A stretch of 64,000 nucleotides of DNA from Pontederia crassipes (Eukaryota; Streptophyta; Magnoliopsida; Commelinales; Pontederiaceae): assembly GCA_030549335.1 (NCBI GenBank), contig CM060195.1:29578874-29642873 (forward strand). Reading direction: 5' to 3'. The position numbers and the translations under genes are program-made. Below, piece after piece: positions 45,415 to 57,780 of this stretch. Position 1 is the first letter of the stretch; each line of letters opens with the position of its first letter. Under the pieces are notes generated by a model, which was given only the letters and a program-made list of their open reading frames with translations, did not search any database and was not told the DNA's origin.

Positions 45415-46724
45415 TGTGACAAATCTCCCGCAAGTATATAGAGTCAATGTCGTAGTATATAAAATATCGTCACACAAGGAAGAGTTCAAGTATTAGAATT
45501 ATATGGTTCTAAATGATATCTAAACGGCGAGAAAGAGGTGAAATAATAATAAAAAATAAATAAAAGTGAAGTGCCCAAATGAGTGCAGAAAACGACGAGA
45601 AAGAATGAGAATTGATTACGAGAAACAAATGAGAATAAAAATACTAGGGTTTTGAATCCACCTAGGGTATTGATCATAGGGAATTAGAGATAATAAAATC
45701 ATTAGTGTTCTACTCAATTTTCAAAAGTCAAGAATCTCGTTTTTAGACAAACACAGATCTAATTAAAATAATAAACGCCTATTTTCGTGGTCATTTAAAT
45801 TATTTTAATTGCATTGTAAACCAAGATTCATGAGTAAAATGATTATTCCTATTTCTAACAAATAGTACATTTCATTTCATTCATTTTAACTAATCTTAAT
45901 GAACTACTTTCATAATCAAGAAGATCTTAGGTCGCTTAATTAAGTGGCCAATCTAATATAAGCATTTCATCAAGCACATGAAAGACAAAGAACACATTAG
46001 ATCAAGTAAAAATATTCCCTAAAGATCAACCCTAGGTTTCATCAAACCCTAGAAAAAGAAGTTTAGCCAAGCATAGAGAAAGAAATCATTATCAAAACAT
46101 AAGATTTCATGAAAAGAGAATGAGATTAAGCTTAAGAAAGATGCAGAGAAAAATAACTGTTCGTCCCAGCTGTCTTGATCCCCTTAAAAACAAGGTCTGG
46201 ACCCTTTTTTTCATCTTCAAAAATCCCTTTTATAGTCCCTCCAAATTAGGATTACAAAATTGCCCAAAATACTCTAAACATTAGCCCAATACGAACAAAA
46301 TAGATCCAATATGACCTAGGATGAGGCGTTACAATTTGTTTGATCAGACCGTATTGATTCTGGAGCACGATACGGTATGAAGGACTTTAATACAGGTAGT
46401 GGCTTAAATACAGTCTACCGGTATTTTCTGGTGTGCGATCAATATTACCTGACTTGCTTTACTACGGGCAGAGTGGAAAAAATAAGGCTAGCCCGTATTT
46501 TGCACTGCGAGCTCAATATGACCTAAAGTGCTTTAATACTGGCTGCCCGTTTTGAGTGTAGATGTGTTTTTGCCAAACTTTTGCCAGATTTTCACGGTGT
46601 CTGAAAACAAATCAAACAATAATGTAGATTTTGAAATCTTTGATGATTAAAGATAAAATAATATAAAACACATCAATCGTGATGATAATTATATTAAAAT
46701 AATTGAATAACTACACAATTATCA
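45415..46724 (-). mobile_element. LTR of a second tRNA-Asp-group element, minus sense
   Basis: It runs from TGTGACAAATCTCCCGCAAG at 45415 to ACACAATTATCA at 46724 (1310 bp, TG to CA). On the minus strand it is preceded by TTTGGGGGAGT, a polypurine tract. It is therefore a 3' LTR of a gypsy-type element related in layout to Athila or Tat/Ogre. The family of the body cannot be told because almost no internal region remains. Confidence 0.7.
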
Positions 46725-46858
46725 ACTCCCCCAAACCTATTTCTTTGCTTGTCCTCAAGCAACAATCTCACAACCCCAATTTAACCCGCGAGTTAAACCG
46801 GAGTTCGCGACTTATTACGGATGATCAAATAAAATTAGAAAAGATTGCAGAAAAATGA
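46725..46858 (-). other. Polypurine tract and short internal remnant
   Basis: ACTCCCCCAAACC lies directly after the LTR end and is followed by TTTGCTTGTCCTCAAGCAA, which closely resembles the sequence after the polypurine tract in element A (TTTTGCTTGTCCTCAAGC). About 130 bp remain before another LTR-like segment. Confidence 0.65.
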
Positions 46859-49299
46859 TGTAATTTTTTTTACAACATACATAAGAATGAAAATATCATA
46901 AAATAAACTACACAATTTATGATGATCCTTCAGAGCAAACCAATAATACTTAAGTTTTACATTTCACAAAATGCATTTTCCTTCTTACAAAATAATACAT
47001 ATGAATTATACATAACTAAACCCCTCGACATCCTAATAGAAGGATACAAGGGACTCAACTTTCCATCTTACCACGAAGCCTTCAAATAATATCACCTCGT
47101 ATGTTCTCAAGAATTATCTGAAAAATGTTAGAAACAACAGAGTGAGCTAAAATAGCTCAGTAAGTTAATAACCCATAAGCTATGTGTTACCATCTAATAA
47201 ATTTGGAGGGACATGCAAAGATATGAAATAATTATAATATCACAAATAGTGTATTCATATATTTAAAAATAATATATACAATTTCCTAATAAAAATCATC
47301 ACACTCAAGTTGCAATCAATATCATTCAAATCATATCAAATAGATGTATGCAAATGCAACACTCTCATATGAATGCACGGATCACCAACTGTCCAGTGGT
47401 CAGTAGGTGGACTCTAGAGGTGGCTCCCATCGTGATCAGCGATGTAGCACTTAGCTCCATTCTACATCATCTCTTTCGGGGAACATATCATATAGCGATA
47501 GGTGGATTCTAGAGGTGCCCCCTACGGATTCTAGAGGTGGCTCCCATCGCGACACCTCACGATGTAGCACTTAGCTCCGCATGGCACTTAGTTCCAACTA
47601 TCTTATCCCATTATTGGGGAACTGAATGATGGATTGGACTCTAGATGTAACACTTAGCTCCAACTATCATACATGCAATGCAGACAGATGCAGATGCATG
47701 ATTCGTCATATAACAATTGTCTCAATATAAGAAGATTAGCAAATAACATTTCAAATGGAACAGGATTGCACTCATTGTGATCCATTCAGACCATATTACA
47801 TGTACAATCATATAATCATTCAGATATACATTTCATAATTGCATTTCTCGAAATCAATTCATAGCATTCCAAAATATGTTCAATACGTATAACAATCGAT
47901 GGCACACTGAATTCAAAATAGGTGAATACATAGAGTAGGAGAAATCAACTTACCTATAAGAGCTACCAAAAGGTTTTTCCTTTCCTTTTTCACTACTTTA
48001 CTCTTCTACTCCTATACAATAATAATAAGAACACACCACTTCTATGATCTGAATAGAAACCTATCACACATGAGACATAATTAATTGAAGAGGTATATGA
48101 CCTTTAAGTACTTACTCTCATAACTTAACTATTTATCACAAGAGTTGGCCTACTATTAAGACAGATTGTATACATAATAAAAGAAAATTTGTATCTGTTT
48201 GAGTTGATAACCCAATTTATTCATTCCAATTTTGCTTACTTCCTGGTTGCTAATATATTAATCTATAAAAGTTTCTGATCTTATTTCATTGTGGTTTGTT
48301 CACAGAAAAATCAACATTCACCCTAACTTTAATTTTGTTTCTATGTTCTGAGAGTGACCTTATTTTTATAATTTATATAAAATAATAAATATTTCGTGTT
48401 CTGGTAATTTTAATTTTCCCAAATAATAGACATGCTAGGGTGCAACTCGTAAAATTATTTGAATTTATATCTATTTGTACTGAGCACAATAAATTTAATC
48501 AATACTAGCATAATCTGCCATAACTTTCCATCCTGACAAACTGAGTAAGGCTCGGTAAAACATTTATAACTTTCGCCATACATATAATTTTAGCTTGATT
48601 CTAATTGTCAATGAAATCTAACGTCAATTTCTATAACACCCTAAATTATCAGTTAATTCCATGACATATTGGATTTGATCCATAATTTAGAAAATTGGGA
48701 AATAGTTTCGGAAGACGGAGTAATAGTACCTTAGATATAAGAACATAACTTTCTCTACATAAATCATATTAACTTGATTCCAAATCTCAACGACAATAGA
48801 CTCAGAGGGGATCAATCAAGTAATTTTCATAATTTTTGGACTACCCGAAGGTATGAAATTATGTAGCTAAAGATTCAGGAACCAATTAAACATGTCTAGG
48901 GTTAATTTTGCTCATGAAGAACATGAGTTTTGCCCCATGGTTAGCTAAAATCCGAAAGTGAATGAGATAGAAAAGGTTCAAAAAAACCCTAATTAGGAAG
49001 ATATGAAATTAAAATCAAAAGAATGTGAAGTATGAACTCACCACATGCCAAACCCTAATTGCCCTTCTCTTCTTTCAAATTCCTTCACTAGAAGCACATG
49101 ATCCTTTGTTCCTCTTGGATTTTCGGATGGGACAAGTGAGGAGGTGAAAAGATGTGGTAGATCATGTATAGGGTAAAGATCAGGCATGTGGAAACCGACC
49201 TTAAGTCGGCCAAATATAGGGGTAGGTAATTGACCTTAAGTAAATGGTTTTGCTTTTTCTATTTATTTATTTATTCATTCATTTGCTTAAGACATTACA
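46859..49299 (-). mobile_element. Probable chromovirus-type LTR, minus sense
   Basis: It is flanked by TGTAATTTTTT at 46859 and GACATTACA at 49299, plausible TG to CA ends. It contains the phrase GAGTGAGCTAAAATAGCTCAGT and repeated GTAGCACTTAGCTCC / GGTGGCTCCCATCG phrases (47390-47680), as in chromovirus LTRs with internal tandem motifs. There is no internal region to confirm the family, and the exact ends are uncertain. Confidence 0.5.
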
Positions 49300-49986
49300 T
49301 GTAAATAAAGAACTACCCCCCATTTGGATTGAAATAATAAAAATAAATAATCAAGGAATCGAAATCTATTTTTTTTTGTCTGAAGAACAATAATCAAGGA
49401 ATCGAAATCTACCTAAGTAAAACACATCCTAAAAATTGTTAAAAATCACATCTTTAATACTTTGATATATAGGAACAATTACCACTACTTTAACTTTCTT
49501 AAGTCTAATATTTTCAAAGATCATGTTTTCATGACTTGGACCAATTTTCGCCAAATTTCAGTGATCAAATTCTATGAGTTATCAATACTATGATATAATA
49601 TTAATCCATGTGATTACATGTGAATTAAATTTGAGATATTATAAACAATTAGGAACTTAGGGTCAACAAAAAAAAACTTCTGAATCTCTGACCACATTAT
49701 AGGTGATATTATATCTCCCTAGCCCTCAGACATCTCTACCTGAACATTATTTATGCATTAAAGACTTGTTAAATCCCTGACTTGGAACCACTAAAGCATG
49801 TGCTCTATGGACGTCAAATAAAATCATCCTGCAAACTGACCTTCCACCTAACTACCTCCTATGACCTTGCACTAACCCCCAACTTGCATTAACACTCAAA
49901 GTTGATCTGCACATGTAGAGGACAATTACCTGTCCTTGGGGTTCCACTAACCCTCTTTTCATCGACCCCTTCTTTTATTTTTAATG
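49300..49986. other. A+T-rich spacer with a 23-bp direct repeat
   Basis: No gene is seen. AATAATCAAGGAATCGAAAT plus three bases occurs at 49346-49368 and again at 49389-49411, separated by a T-rich 20-bp spacer. This may be a slippage duplication or an excision footprint. Confidence 0.6.
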
Positions 49987-50210
49987 CTTCTCATCTTTTG
50001 TAAATTGGGGAACTGAAAAGAAAAATAAGACTTCCACTAGGCACGAGCCTTGCCTTTCTTTCGAGAATACTTGGCTTGGGTGCTAGCGGTGCCATATGTG
50101 GCATACTCATCTTTTTTATTTTTTTTGTTTTTATTTTCATATGCTTAGGCGAGGCACTTGGGACTTTTATTAAATGAAGAATAAAAATATTCCCCAATTT
50201 ACTTGAGAAG
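49987..50210. mobile_element. Foldback (MITE-like) repeat of about 224 bp
   Basis: The left arm (49987-50012) contains CTTCTCA and GTAAATTGGGGAA; the right arm (50190-50210) is their reverse complement, TTCCCCAATTTAC then TGAGAAG. The arms differ by a small insertion in the left arm. The interior has G+C-rich phrases such as CTTAGGCGAGGCACTTGGG. The size and structure fit a miniature inverted-repeat element. A target duplication is not clear, so the superfamily is unknown. Confidence 0.6.
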
Positions 50211-50520
50211 AAAAGTACAATAATGAGACATGTATTAACTTCGTAACTTATTATTTCTACAATGCAATAGATTAGAATTGAGCATCATATAAGATGGGTG
50301 CAAATGTAAGATCCCAGATGGAGTTATGTGCAAGGTCAGACTACATGTCACTCGTTTTGGTTCCAAGTCAAAGTCATTTATGTTTTTATGTTCTTCTTCA
50401 GGAATGTTCAAAATAAATCAATCATGTAGACTAGAGGATCAACATTGTCATGTATAATATTTCATAATTCATGCTTGATAACTTGCACTATTCCTTGACG
50501 ACATGAGAGAATGCAAACAA

Positions 50521-50551
<31 letters not shown>

Positions 50552-50708
50552 GATAAGATACATTAACTCATGCATATTCAAAACATACCAACAACATGGA
50601 TTAAAAAATAAGGGGTTCATACATGACAACTAGTCTCACCTCACATATGCAAAAGTAAATACTTAATGACACAAATAAACTCACTACCGACCAGTAGACA
50701 CTCATAAC
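50211..50708. other. A+T-rich spacer with a TA microsatellite
   Basis: No gene is seen. A run of alternating T and A spans about 50526-50552. The stretch ends at the copia LTR start at 50709. Confidence 0.7.
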
Positions 50709-51672
50709 TGTAGGATCTAAAGCACCAAGAGGGGGGGGGGTGAATTGGTGAAATTAAATTCTTCATAAATTCACCTTCGGAGAAAAACAATAAAAATGAT
50801 CACAAGCAAATAAAGATAATGTGTAGATGAAGAATAAAGAACAAACACAAGAAGACACGATATGTTGACGAGGTTCGGCCCCAACTCTTTGACCTACGTC
50901 CCCGCTCCGACTTCTCGACCTCGAGACCGCCGGAGATTCACTATCTTTCTCTTTTCTTGTAAGGAGAGAACAATCCTCTTTATACAATCAAGCCTTCTTT
51001 TCCGCTCAAGAGGCAATGCACACCTCTTATACAAGGAGCTCTCAATCTCACTAGATTCAGAAAGTAAATGTTCCCTCTAACTGTTTTCTTTTACAAAAAT
51101 CTTTCTCACACTCAAGACTAAGAAAAGAAAAGGGAAGAAATTTGCAATTCTATGCTCAAAAACTTGATAGGAGCTCTAGGATGTTCTTACTTGCTTGGAT
51201 GATATTTCTTCAGGCTTTGGTACTCCTTTTATAGGCTTCTAGGGGTGAGAATTCGTTCAAAAAGTCTCCTCAAATTTCTCCTCAAAATTCTAGCTGTTAC
51301 CGTTAATTTGACTGAATGGTCGGTCGACCGCTGGGATGGGCCGGTCGACCGGTCTATGTGACCATTGTCTCATTTCTGCGTTTTGACCCTGTCCGATCGA
51401 CCGGTCCTTCGACCGATACAACGATCGTTAATGTCTCGACGTCGACCGATATATTGCTGTCGACCGGTATAATGTCGTGTTTCCTTCCACCGAATATCAA
51501 TCGACCGGTGCTTATGGTCGGTTGACCGGTATGTCTGAAAACTTTTTCGTCCAATTTTAATTTGTCGAATTCTTCTACGAATCGGTTCATATCAATCCTA
51601 CAGCTGTATTATCACCACTTGAGAATAGATTAGTAACTTTTAGGTCCATTTTAATTTGTTATTATCAAAACA
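50709..51672 (-). mobile_element. SIRE-like Ty1/copia 3' LTR
   Basis: It runs from TGTAGGATCTAAAGCACC at 50709 to TATTATCAAAACA at 51672. In sense direction it therefore starts TGTTTTGATAATA and ends GATCCTACA, as SIRE/Maximus-type copia LTRs do. A purine-rich tract lies just outside on the sense side. It includes several GGTCGACCG palindromes (51310-51530) and a G12 run at 50731. An inner ATCCTACA at 51595-51602 mirrors the TGTAGGAT end. Length is 964 bp. Confidence 0.78.
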
Positions 51673-52141
51673 TAGGATTCAACAATCTCCTCCTTTTTGA
51701 TGATGGCAAATTAATTGGACGATAAGAAGAAAGAGAAGAAAGAAAATGAAATGTAAGTTTACAAAGTAGTGAAGAAGCTCCCCCTACATTTATGCATATT
51801 TCACTTTTTCTCCCCCTAAATAAGTGGCATTTATATTCTCATAATTGATATGAACATATGGCGAGAAGGAAAATAAATATGAAATCAAAAAGTCATTACA
51901 ATACATAGTTAATAATACATCATGCACTAACAAATGTGATTGAAGTCACTACAAAATGGTGCACGATATGCATGATACAAGTGTAAGCACATAACATACT
52001 AAGACACATAACATATGATATCGTCCTACACTTCTCCCCCTTTTGACATCATCAAAGAGGGAGACAACCCAACTACTCCCCATCGGGACTATCATCCTCA
52101 TGAGCTACGGTCGGAATAAATCCCTGTGATGCATAGTATGC
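51673..52141 (-). other. Polypurine tract and 3' untranslated region of the copia element
   Basis: On the minus strand AAAAAGGAGGAGATTGTTGA ends a few bases before the LTR, a typical SIRE polypurine tract. Further GGGGGAG and AAAAGGGGGAGAA tracts lie near 51780, 51810 and 52035. No frame is present. Confidence 0.75.
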
Positions 52142-53250
52142 CTATAGTGAACCAACAAGGTAACGAGAGTCATGCTCCATCCGTCGAACACGATGATTCA
52201 TCTGGGTCACACGATGGTCTATGGCAGCCACCTGCTGTGAAAGAGCCGTGAAGTCATAGGTGCCATAGAAATCTGAGGTAGCGTGCTGGGAAGTTGCAAC
52301 ATGCTCAGCGGGTGCCGATGGTGGTGGGTAGCTGGGGCCAGCCTCCGGTGCATCCTGAGTGTCCATCGGCGTTGGCTCGCCATCTGTGGCATCATCTCTA
52401 TCATCAGAATCTAGCGCTGCCTGCTCACTAAACCTAAGACCATTTCAGTGTAATGTCCCGGAACCAATGACGTCAGTGGGACGAGGTCGAATGTACTCCT
52501 CGTCAGCAGGGATCTCAACACCAAAGTGGAGTAGGATCTTCGTGATCCAAGCACCAAAATATAAGTGGTGTCATCCACGGGCAGTAGAAGAGATCTTCTG
52601 AAAGGTGTAGTCCATGTGATAGAAGACATAATGACCGAAATGAAGAAATGAGGCATCACGGATGCAGAGACAGTGAAGAAATAAGAGATCAAAGTGAGTG
52701 GCCTCTGTATAGTGCCTGACTTGACGAGTGATCATGCGGCTAAGAGGTGATGTGCCATTTTCATGAGTGGATGAAGATGTCGATAGACAGTTTCGACGGT
52801 ATATTGGACGTCCTGTTCAGCAAAGACCGTACGAATGCCATCCGTGATTGAAAGATAAACAGAAGGCCACCCATGAGTAACAAATGCATAGAGACCTAGT
52901 AAAGGGCATGCAACGCCAAAGATGTGACAAATATGGTCAGTCTTAAGATGAATAGGTACACCAAGAACATATGAGATGATGGCCTCCCGAGTGATCGTCC
53001 TGTTCGCATGAAAATGATGAACAAGACGAGGATACACACGCTCAGTGAGGGAAAGCAATGGCAGCCAATCGATGGTTGCGAACATCTCCTGAACATCGGG
53101 AATGTTTAGAGCATCCCAGTCAATAGTGTAGGCACGCCGGACGTCACGAGAAGCATACAAGGCATCAAAACTAGCAGAGACGTCCCTAGTGACAAAAGAG
53201 TGGCTATCAAAATCAGTGGGCTCGGGAGAGGATGTATGACGAGTACGCCC
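52142..53250 (-). pseudogene. Extra ORF downstream of copia pol (plant transposon protein domain-like)
   Basis: Minus-strand coding remains between the copia pol end and its 3' LTR. From the N-terminal side: an Arg/Gly-rich run broken by TGA codons near 53258-53266, PEPTDFDSHSFVTRDVSASF, then AYTIDWDALNIPDVQEMF, IDWLPLLSLTERVYPRLVHH, ISYVLGVPIHLKTDHICHIF and AVDYRHLHPL-like residues. After frame breaks a C-terminal piece reads YDFTALSQQVAAIDHRVTQM with a heptad-like RV-RM pattern. The central part resembles the 'putative plant transposon protein' domain seen in plant retroelement ORFs. It is not an envelope protein by any motif I can see. Function is unknown; this copy has several frameshifts. 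Confidence 0.6.
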
Positions 53251-53643
53251 ACGGGATCATCCTCATCCACGGCCTCGTCCATGTCGGATGGGCTCGGGTT
53301 CCGGTTCAGGTTTCTGGTGGGAGGATATGAATGGTACCACCGGAGCCAGGGAAGCGACGACAACATTGAAAGACCATCCGAACATGTGAATGCCCACCGT
53401 CGTCGGCCATGGATTCAACAATGGTCTGAAGGTGTAGCAAATGAAGCTGATGTCGGTGACTCGTCGATCGAGAGGGAGATGTAGAGAGCTGTAACGAAGA
53501 GAGAAGGACGAAATGATAGGAGGAGAGAAGTACAGTGGGTGAGAGCCATTGACGGAGAGAGGAGGTAGAGAGAAAGAGAGGCGGATGACCGGACAGAGAG
53601 AGAGGAGGACAGAGTTAGAGAGGTCGGCTGGCGGGGATTGCCG
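53251..53643 (-). other. GA-rich region upstream of the extra ORF
   Basis: On the plus strand 53480-53640 is rich in GAGAGAG, and the same composition resumes at 62567-62720 on the other side of the Athila-family insertion. The two halves were contiguous. The upstream part of the extra ORF probably lies here but its start is not visible. Confidence 0.6.
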
Positions 53644-53648
53644 GAGAG
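53644..53648. repeat. Target-site duplication GAGAG, left copy
   Basis: GAGAG precedes the LTR start at 53649 and is repeated at 62567-62571 after the LTR end at 62566. The site is in GA-rich DNA, so the match is weaker evidence than a unique sequence, but both LTR ends are exact. Confidence 0.8.
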
Positions 53649-56269
53649 TGATAGTGAAATTGATGGGTGTAGTGATAACTTGCTGATTTTGGGGTCAAAT
53701 TTTAGATTTTTTAATTTTTGATTTAACTCCCTAATTCACTTTTAACTGCAAGTATACAGGTCAATTATAGTCTACCCAAATGTTGTATCCACAGTGATTT
53801 GAAGCCTAAGACTCTTTAAACAATCTAGATTAGCCTTAACTAAAGTTAAAAATCCAAGAATTTGAAAGAAAGTTAAAACCGATTTCTAAAAAGGACTAAC
53901 ATGATAACTGTCTTGGAATTTTTGAAAAGTTATCTAAACTGAATTGTAAATGCTAAACTAGAGGCTCAAAGGGGTTAACTATCAATGAGGAAAGTTCTCC
54001 TAGGAGTTGGGGTTCATCTAACTTAATTATGGATGGAATGGACAAGTTATCATTGTGTGAATTTTAACTCAACTTGAAATAATATGTTTTCACAGCACAA
54101 TTGAATCAAGACTAATTATCACATTCTCATATGATTGATTAGCTAAGTTGAATTAGAAGAGGTCCTTCACTGAAATCAAGTTGACTAAGCTCAAAATCAA
54201 GTTCCTTGCTTTTTCTAGCAATTTTAGTGGAATCTGAAATGATAACTCTCAATTGCACTTTGAAAATGAGGGGAATGCTTCAATCAATTAAACAGGGATG
54301 AAATCAATCCAATATTAGTGCAAATGCTTCTTGGTTTATCTCTAAACTACAAGAGGATTTTAAGTCAGCCTCTCAGCTGCAAATTCAAATGAAATCCACA
54401 TTTTCACTAATGAATTGGATAAAAATTAGCACCAAATTACACATGGGAATTCAACAAATGTCATTGCATCGTGGTTCATCTCTGAACATCAAGATAACCT
54501 TAAATTCACCTCTCAGTGATTGATTGAAATCAAAGGTTTACAATAATAAAGAAGAATCCCACAGAATTCAAGAAACATAACTTGAAATCAGATTTGAAAG
54601 AAATCAGAAATCAGCAATGAAGTGTTGCAACAATTCAGAGAATTTAAAACCTTGAAAACACCATTGACTCTTGATTCATTTCTGAACAAGAATGAAACCA
54701 TAGGAAACCTCTCAATTATAATTAAATCAGGGTCCCATAATGATGAAAACAGATTTGGATAATGCAGATATCAAAAATCAGAATCAGAAATCAGGAAATC
54801 ATATTTCTATTTGGAATTGAATCTAGAAACTTGGCATTGGTTCTTGAATCATTTCTGAACAAAGATTAGATCAAATGACAACCTCTCAGTTGTGAATACA
54901 GATAGGATCTACAATGATAAGAATCAGGTTCATATCAATACAGATTTCAGCAAACATAATTGATATCAGTTCAGGAAAATCAGATTTGTCTATATCCATC
55001 CACAATTAACCTAGACTACTACCCTATCCTAGGAGACATAGAGTTTAGCTTCTCATAATTACAAACATAGATTCAAAATAGAATGAAGAACAGAAGTGAT
55101 TCATCCTGGCTTGAGGGCTGTTGGCAGGAATTCCAGCACTTTAGCTTCTTCTCCACTCCAGCTCAATCAGCTCCAATCAGCCCTTCCTTGCAATGGCCGG
55201 CCTCACCCTTCATTCTACGGTTTCTTCAGCTTATAATGACTCTTGTCCACCCTTGGATGTAGATTAGAATGTCCCCTTCCTTTGATTCAAGCCACCTGTC
55301 CAGTGCTCCTCATATTCCAGCAGAAATCAGCAGCTTTTGGACAGCAAATCAGTGGTCCCCCCCCACCTTTTTCAGCTGAAATAAGATTTATATTTCCTGC
55401 TACAGGGGCCAAAACAGCAAGCATCAAAGTCCTTGAATGGGAAATAAATAAATAAGGATGATGACAGCTACTAGGATCAGCTCCAACATCAAATATAATA
55501 TGATGTTATGCAGAGGTGAAATCAGTAAATGAAAATGATAATTTTGAATACTCGGAATAATAACCTTGCATATATCTTGGAAAATGTTCAAATATGGATG
55601 GTTCAGAGCATTGAAGGCATCAAAGGATTAGTATGGCAAGTGAATGAGGTCCAAATGTGGATAAGATTTCATAGGAATGATAACTTGGGTGCCAAAAATG
55701 ATAACTTGATGCCAAAAAAATGATAACTTGTCATAACTTTTGTTGTGGTTATCCAAATGTGATAAAATTTGAACAGCAATGAGTTAAGACAGTAATTTAG
55801 TGATTGCTTAATGCTTTTGTGCAGATTTGATAGTTTTGCATATCGAAATGATAGTTTTGCCCTTAAACGATAACTTGGTATTGAAAAATGATAACTTGTT
55901 CAAATGGATTGATAATTTTGCACAAGTTGAAATATGATCATCCAAATATGATTCATTCATGATATCAATGGATTTAGTGCAGAATAATCATTGAAAATCA
56001 GCTAAATCAAAATAATGATATCTTGTGCACTTGGAGTGATAACTTGCCCTAAAAATGATAACTTGACATAGAATTGAAATATTTATAGATTTTAGCAACT
56101 TAGAACCTCTATGCACATGGAATTAGGTATAAGATGAGAAAGGTCAACTAGTTATCACAATCCTTGCATTCCAAACATAATTGGCCAAAAGTTAGAAAAT
56201 TTGAGGGCTCGATATGGGTGATTTGAATAAAAAATGGGATAAAAATATAATATGATTAGCTAGTGATCA
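53649..56269 (-). repeat. 3' LTR of element P (2621 bp)
   Basis: It runs from TGATAGTGAAATTGATGG to GATTAGCTAGTGATCA and is followed by the polypurine tract GCTTGGGGAAGTT on the minus strand (56270-56282). It has the tandem units and the GATAACTT motifs typical of the family. Confidence 0.9.
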
Positions 56270-57780
56270 AACTTCCCCAAGCTTAGCCTTTTGCTTGTCC
56301 TCAAGCAAAACATTCAAAAATTAAGGACAAACTTGAATTAAAAGTCCACAAATGAATTAAAAATCAGCCGAATTAGGTCCAATGGGTTTCCCACTTTGCC
56401 AACACTCCATCCCATTCTTTCCAATTCCCAAATTGAGGAGTCACAAAGGTTAAAGCAAATTTAAGCCATGAAAGAAGTACTAACATTAACTTATTTGGAT
56501 TATAAGGATTGTCAACTCTACTAAAAAGTTTGAAACATCAATCTCTTCATGAACATATTTTTCCACTACTTAAACAGGTTTAACACTTGACTTTTATTCA
56601 TGAAAATGCAAGTAAACATGTCAAGATCTGATTTTTATTCATGCTGGTCACAAGATAAAAATCTTAGCTTTATTCAGGAGAGGTTCCTTTTTGGAATTTC
56701 ACTCTCTTTATTTATGCATGCATGCAATGCAGAAATGCAACTTTTCACTTTTTCCTTTTTTTCAATTTTTCGTTTTCTATTATTCATGAAATGAGCAATG
56801 GTTCAAACTCAAGTATAGTTTAGATCCTTAAATGCAAATAGTCAAGATTTCCTATTTATCATGGCAGCAAGAACCTTGACTCCTTTCTAGACATCTTCTA
56901 CTTTCCACTTAATTCATGAATGTCAGCTAGTGTTACCCACAAAAATAAATTTTCAGCTGAAAATTAATTCAAATGCATCTGAATTGATAATGTTAATTAA
57001 AGCAACAAGACTAATGGACAAAGTTGGCCACTTGATATTGGAGTGTACCAACTGTCATAATGAAGTATTCTACCCATTTTAGAGTTAAAATAAATTCAGG
57101 ATTGAGTTGAGCCCAAAAAATGATAACCGAGTGATAACTTGTTCAAACAATGATAACCTGGTGGTAATTGATGATATAAGCATTAAAATAGATTAAAAAC
57201 ATGGTGTAAAGGTTAGAAAAGTACCAGGTTTCCTCCCCCAAGCTTATTCTCAGCAATGTTCACAGTGATGAAAATTAAGGCAAGGGAAATGGTTGGGAGG
57301 GTATGGAATTGATAGAATTTGTGCATTTGATCCCTTTCAATGGTTCTTCATCTCAATCAGGGGCTTAGGGTGGTCCATTCTTCATGAATTGCAGCTAATC
57401 CTACAGGAAAATAAGAGATATTAGTGGGATATTCAATATCAGATTTTTAGAGTGAACAATTCAACAATGCATTGAAATTCACTGAAATCCACTGAAATTC
57501 AGCCATGATGGATTGGGACAACTGATATGAATGTTGATTCAGATATTAATATGATAAATTCAACATGAATGAAAAGATAATATCAGTTATCAATAGGATT
57601 TCAGTGAGAAAAATGAAAATTAAGGGTAGGGGTACTCCCTAATTGCCAATTTGTGGATTGATATGATTCCTCCCTTCTTTATTCCTGCAAAACAGAAAGA
57701 TTAAGTGTAAAATGGCTTGGGTTACCTCCCAAGAAGTGCCCTACTTTAATGTCTTAGGCTAGACATTGTTCCACTTGAAT
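56270..57780 (-). other. Polypurine tract and long 3' untranslated region of element P
   Basis: It is alignable with 16578-18161 of element A (GCTTAGCCTTTTGCTTGTCC, GGTTACCTCCCAAGAAGTGC and others). No coding. Unlike element A it has only one copy of the AGCCATG-AAGAAGTACTA segment, near 56466. Confidence 0.75.

Noticed and set aside
50709..51602. Copia LTR ending at the inner ATCCTACA (51595-51602)
   Set aside because: The TGTAGGAT and ATCCTACA pair is tempting, but the polypurine tract lies beyond 51672, next to a better SIRE-like TGTTTTGATAATA start.
52896..53484. Several extra frames over the copia extra ORF, including a plus-strand 94-codon frame
   Set aside because: Only the frame with AYTIDWDALNIPDVQEMF shows family-like residues; the others are shadows.
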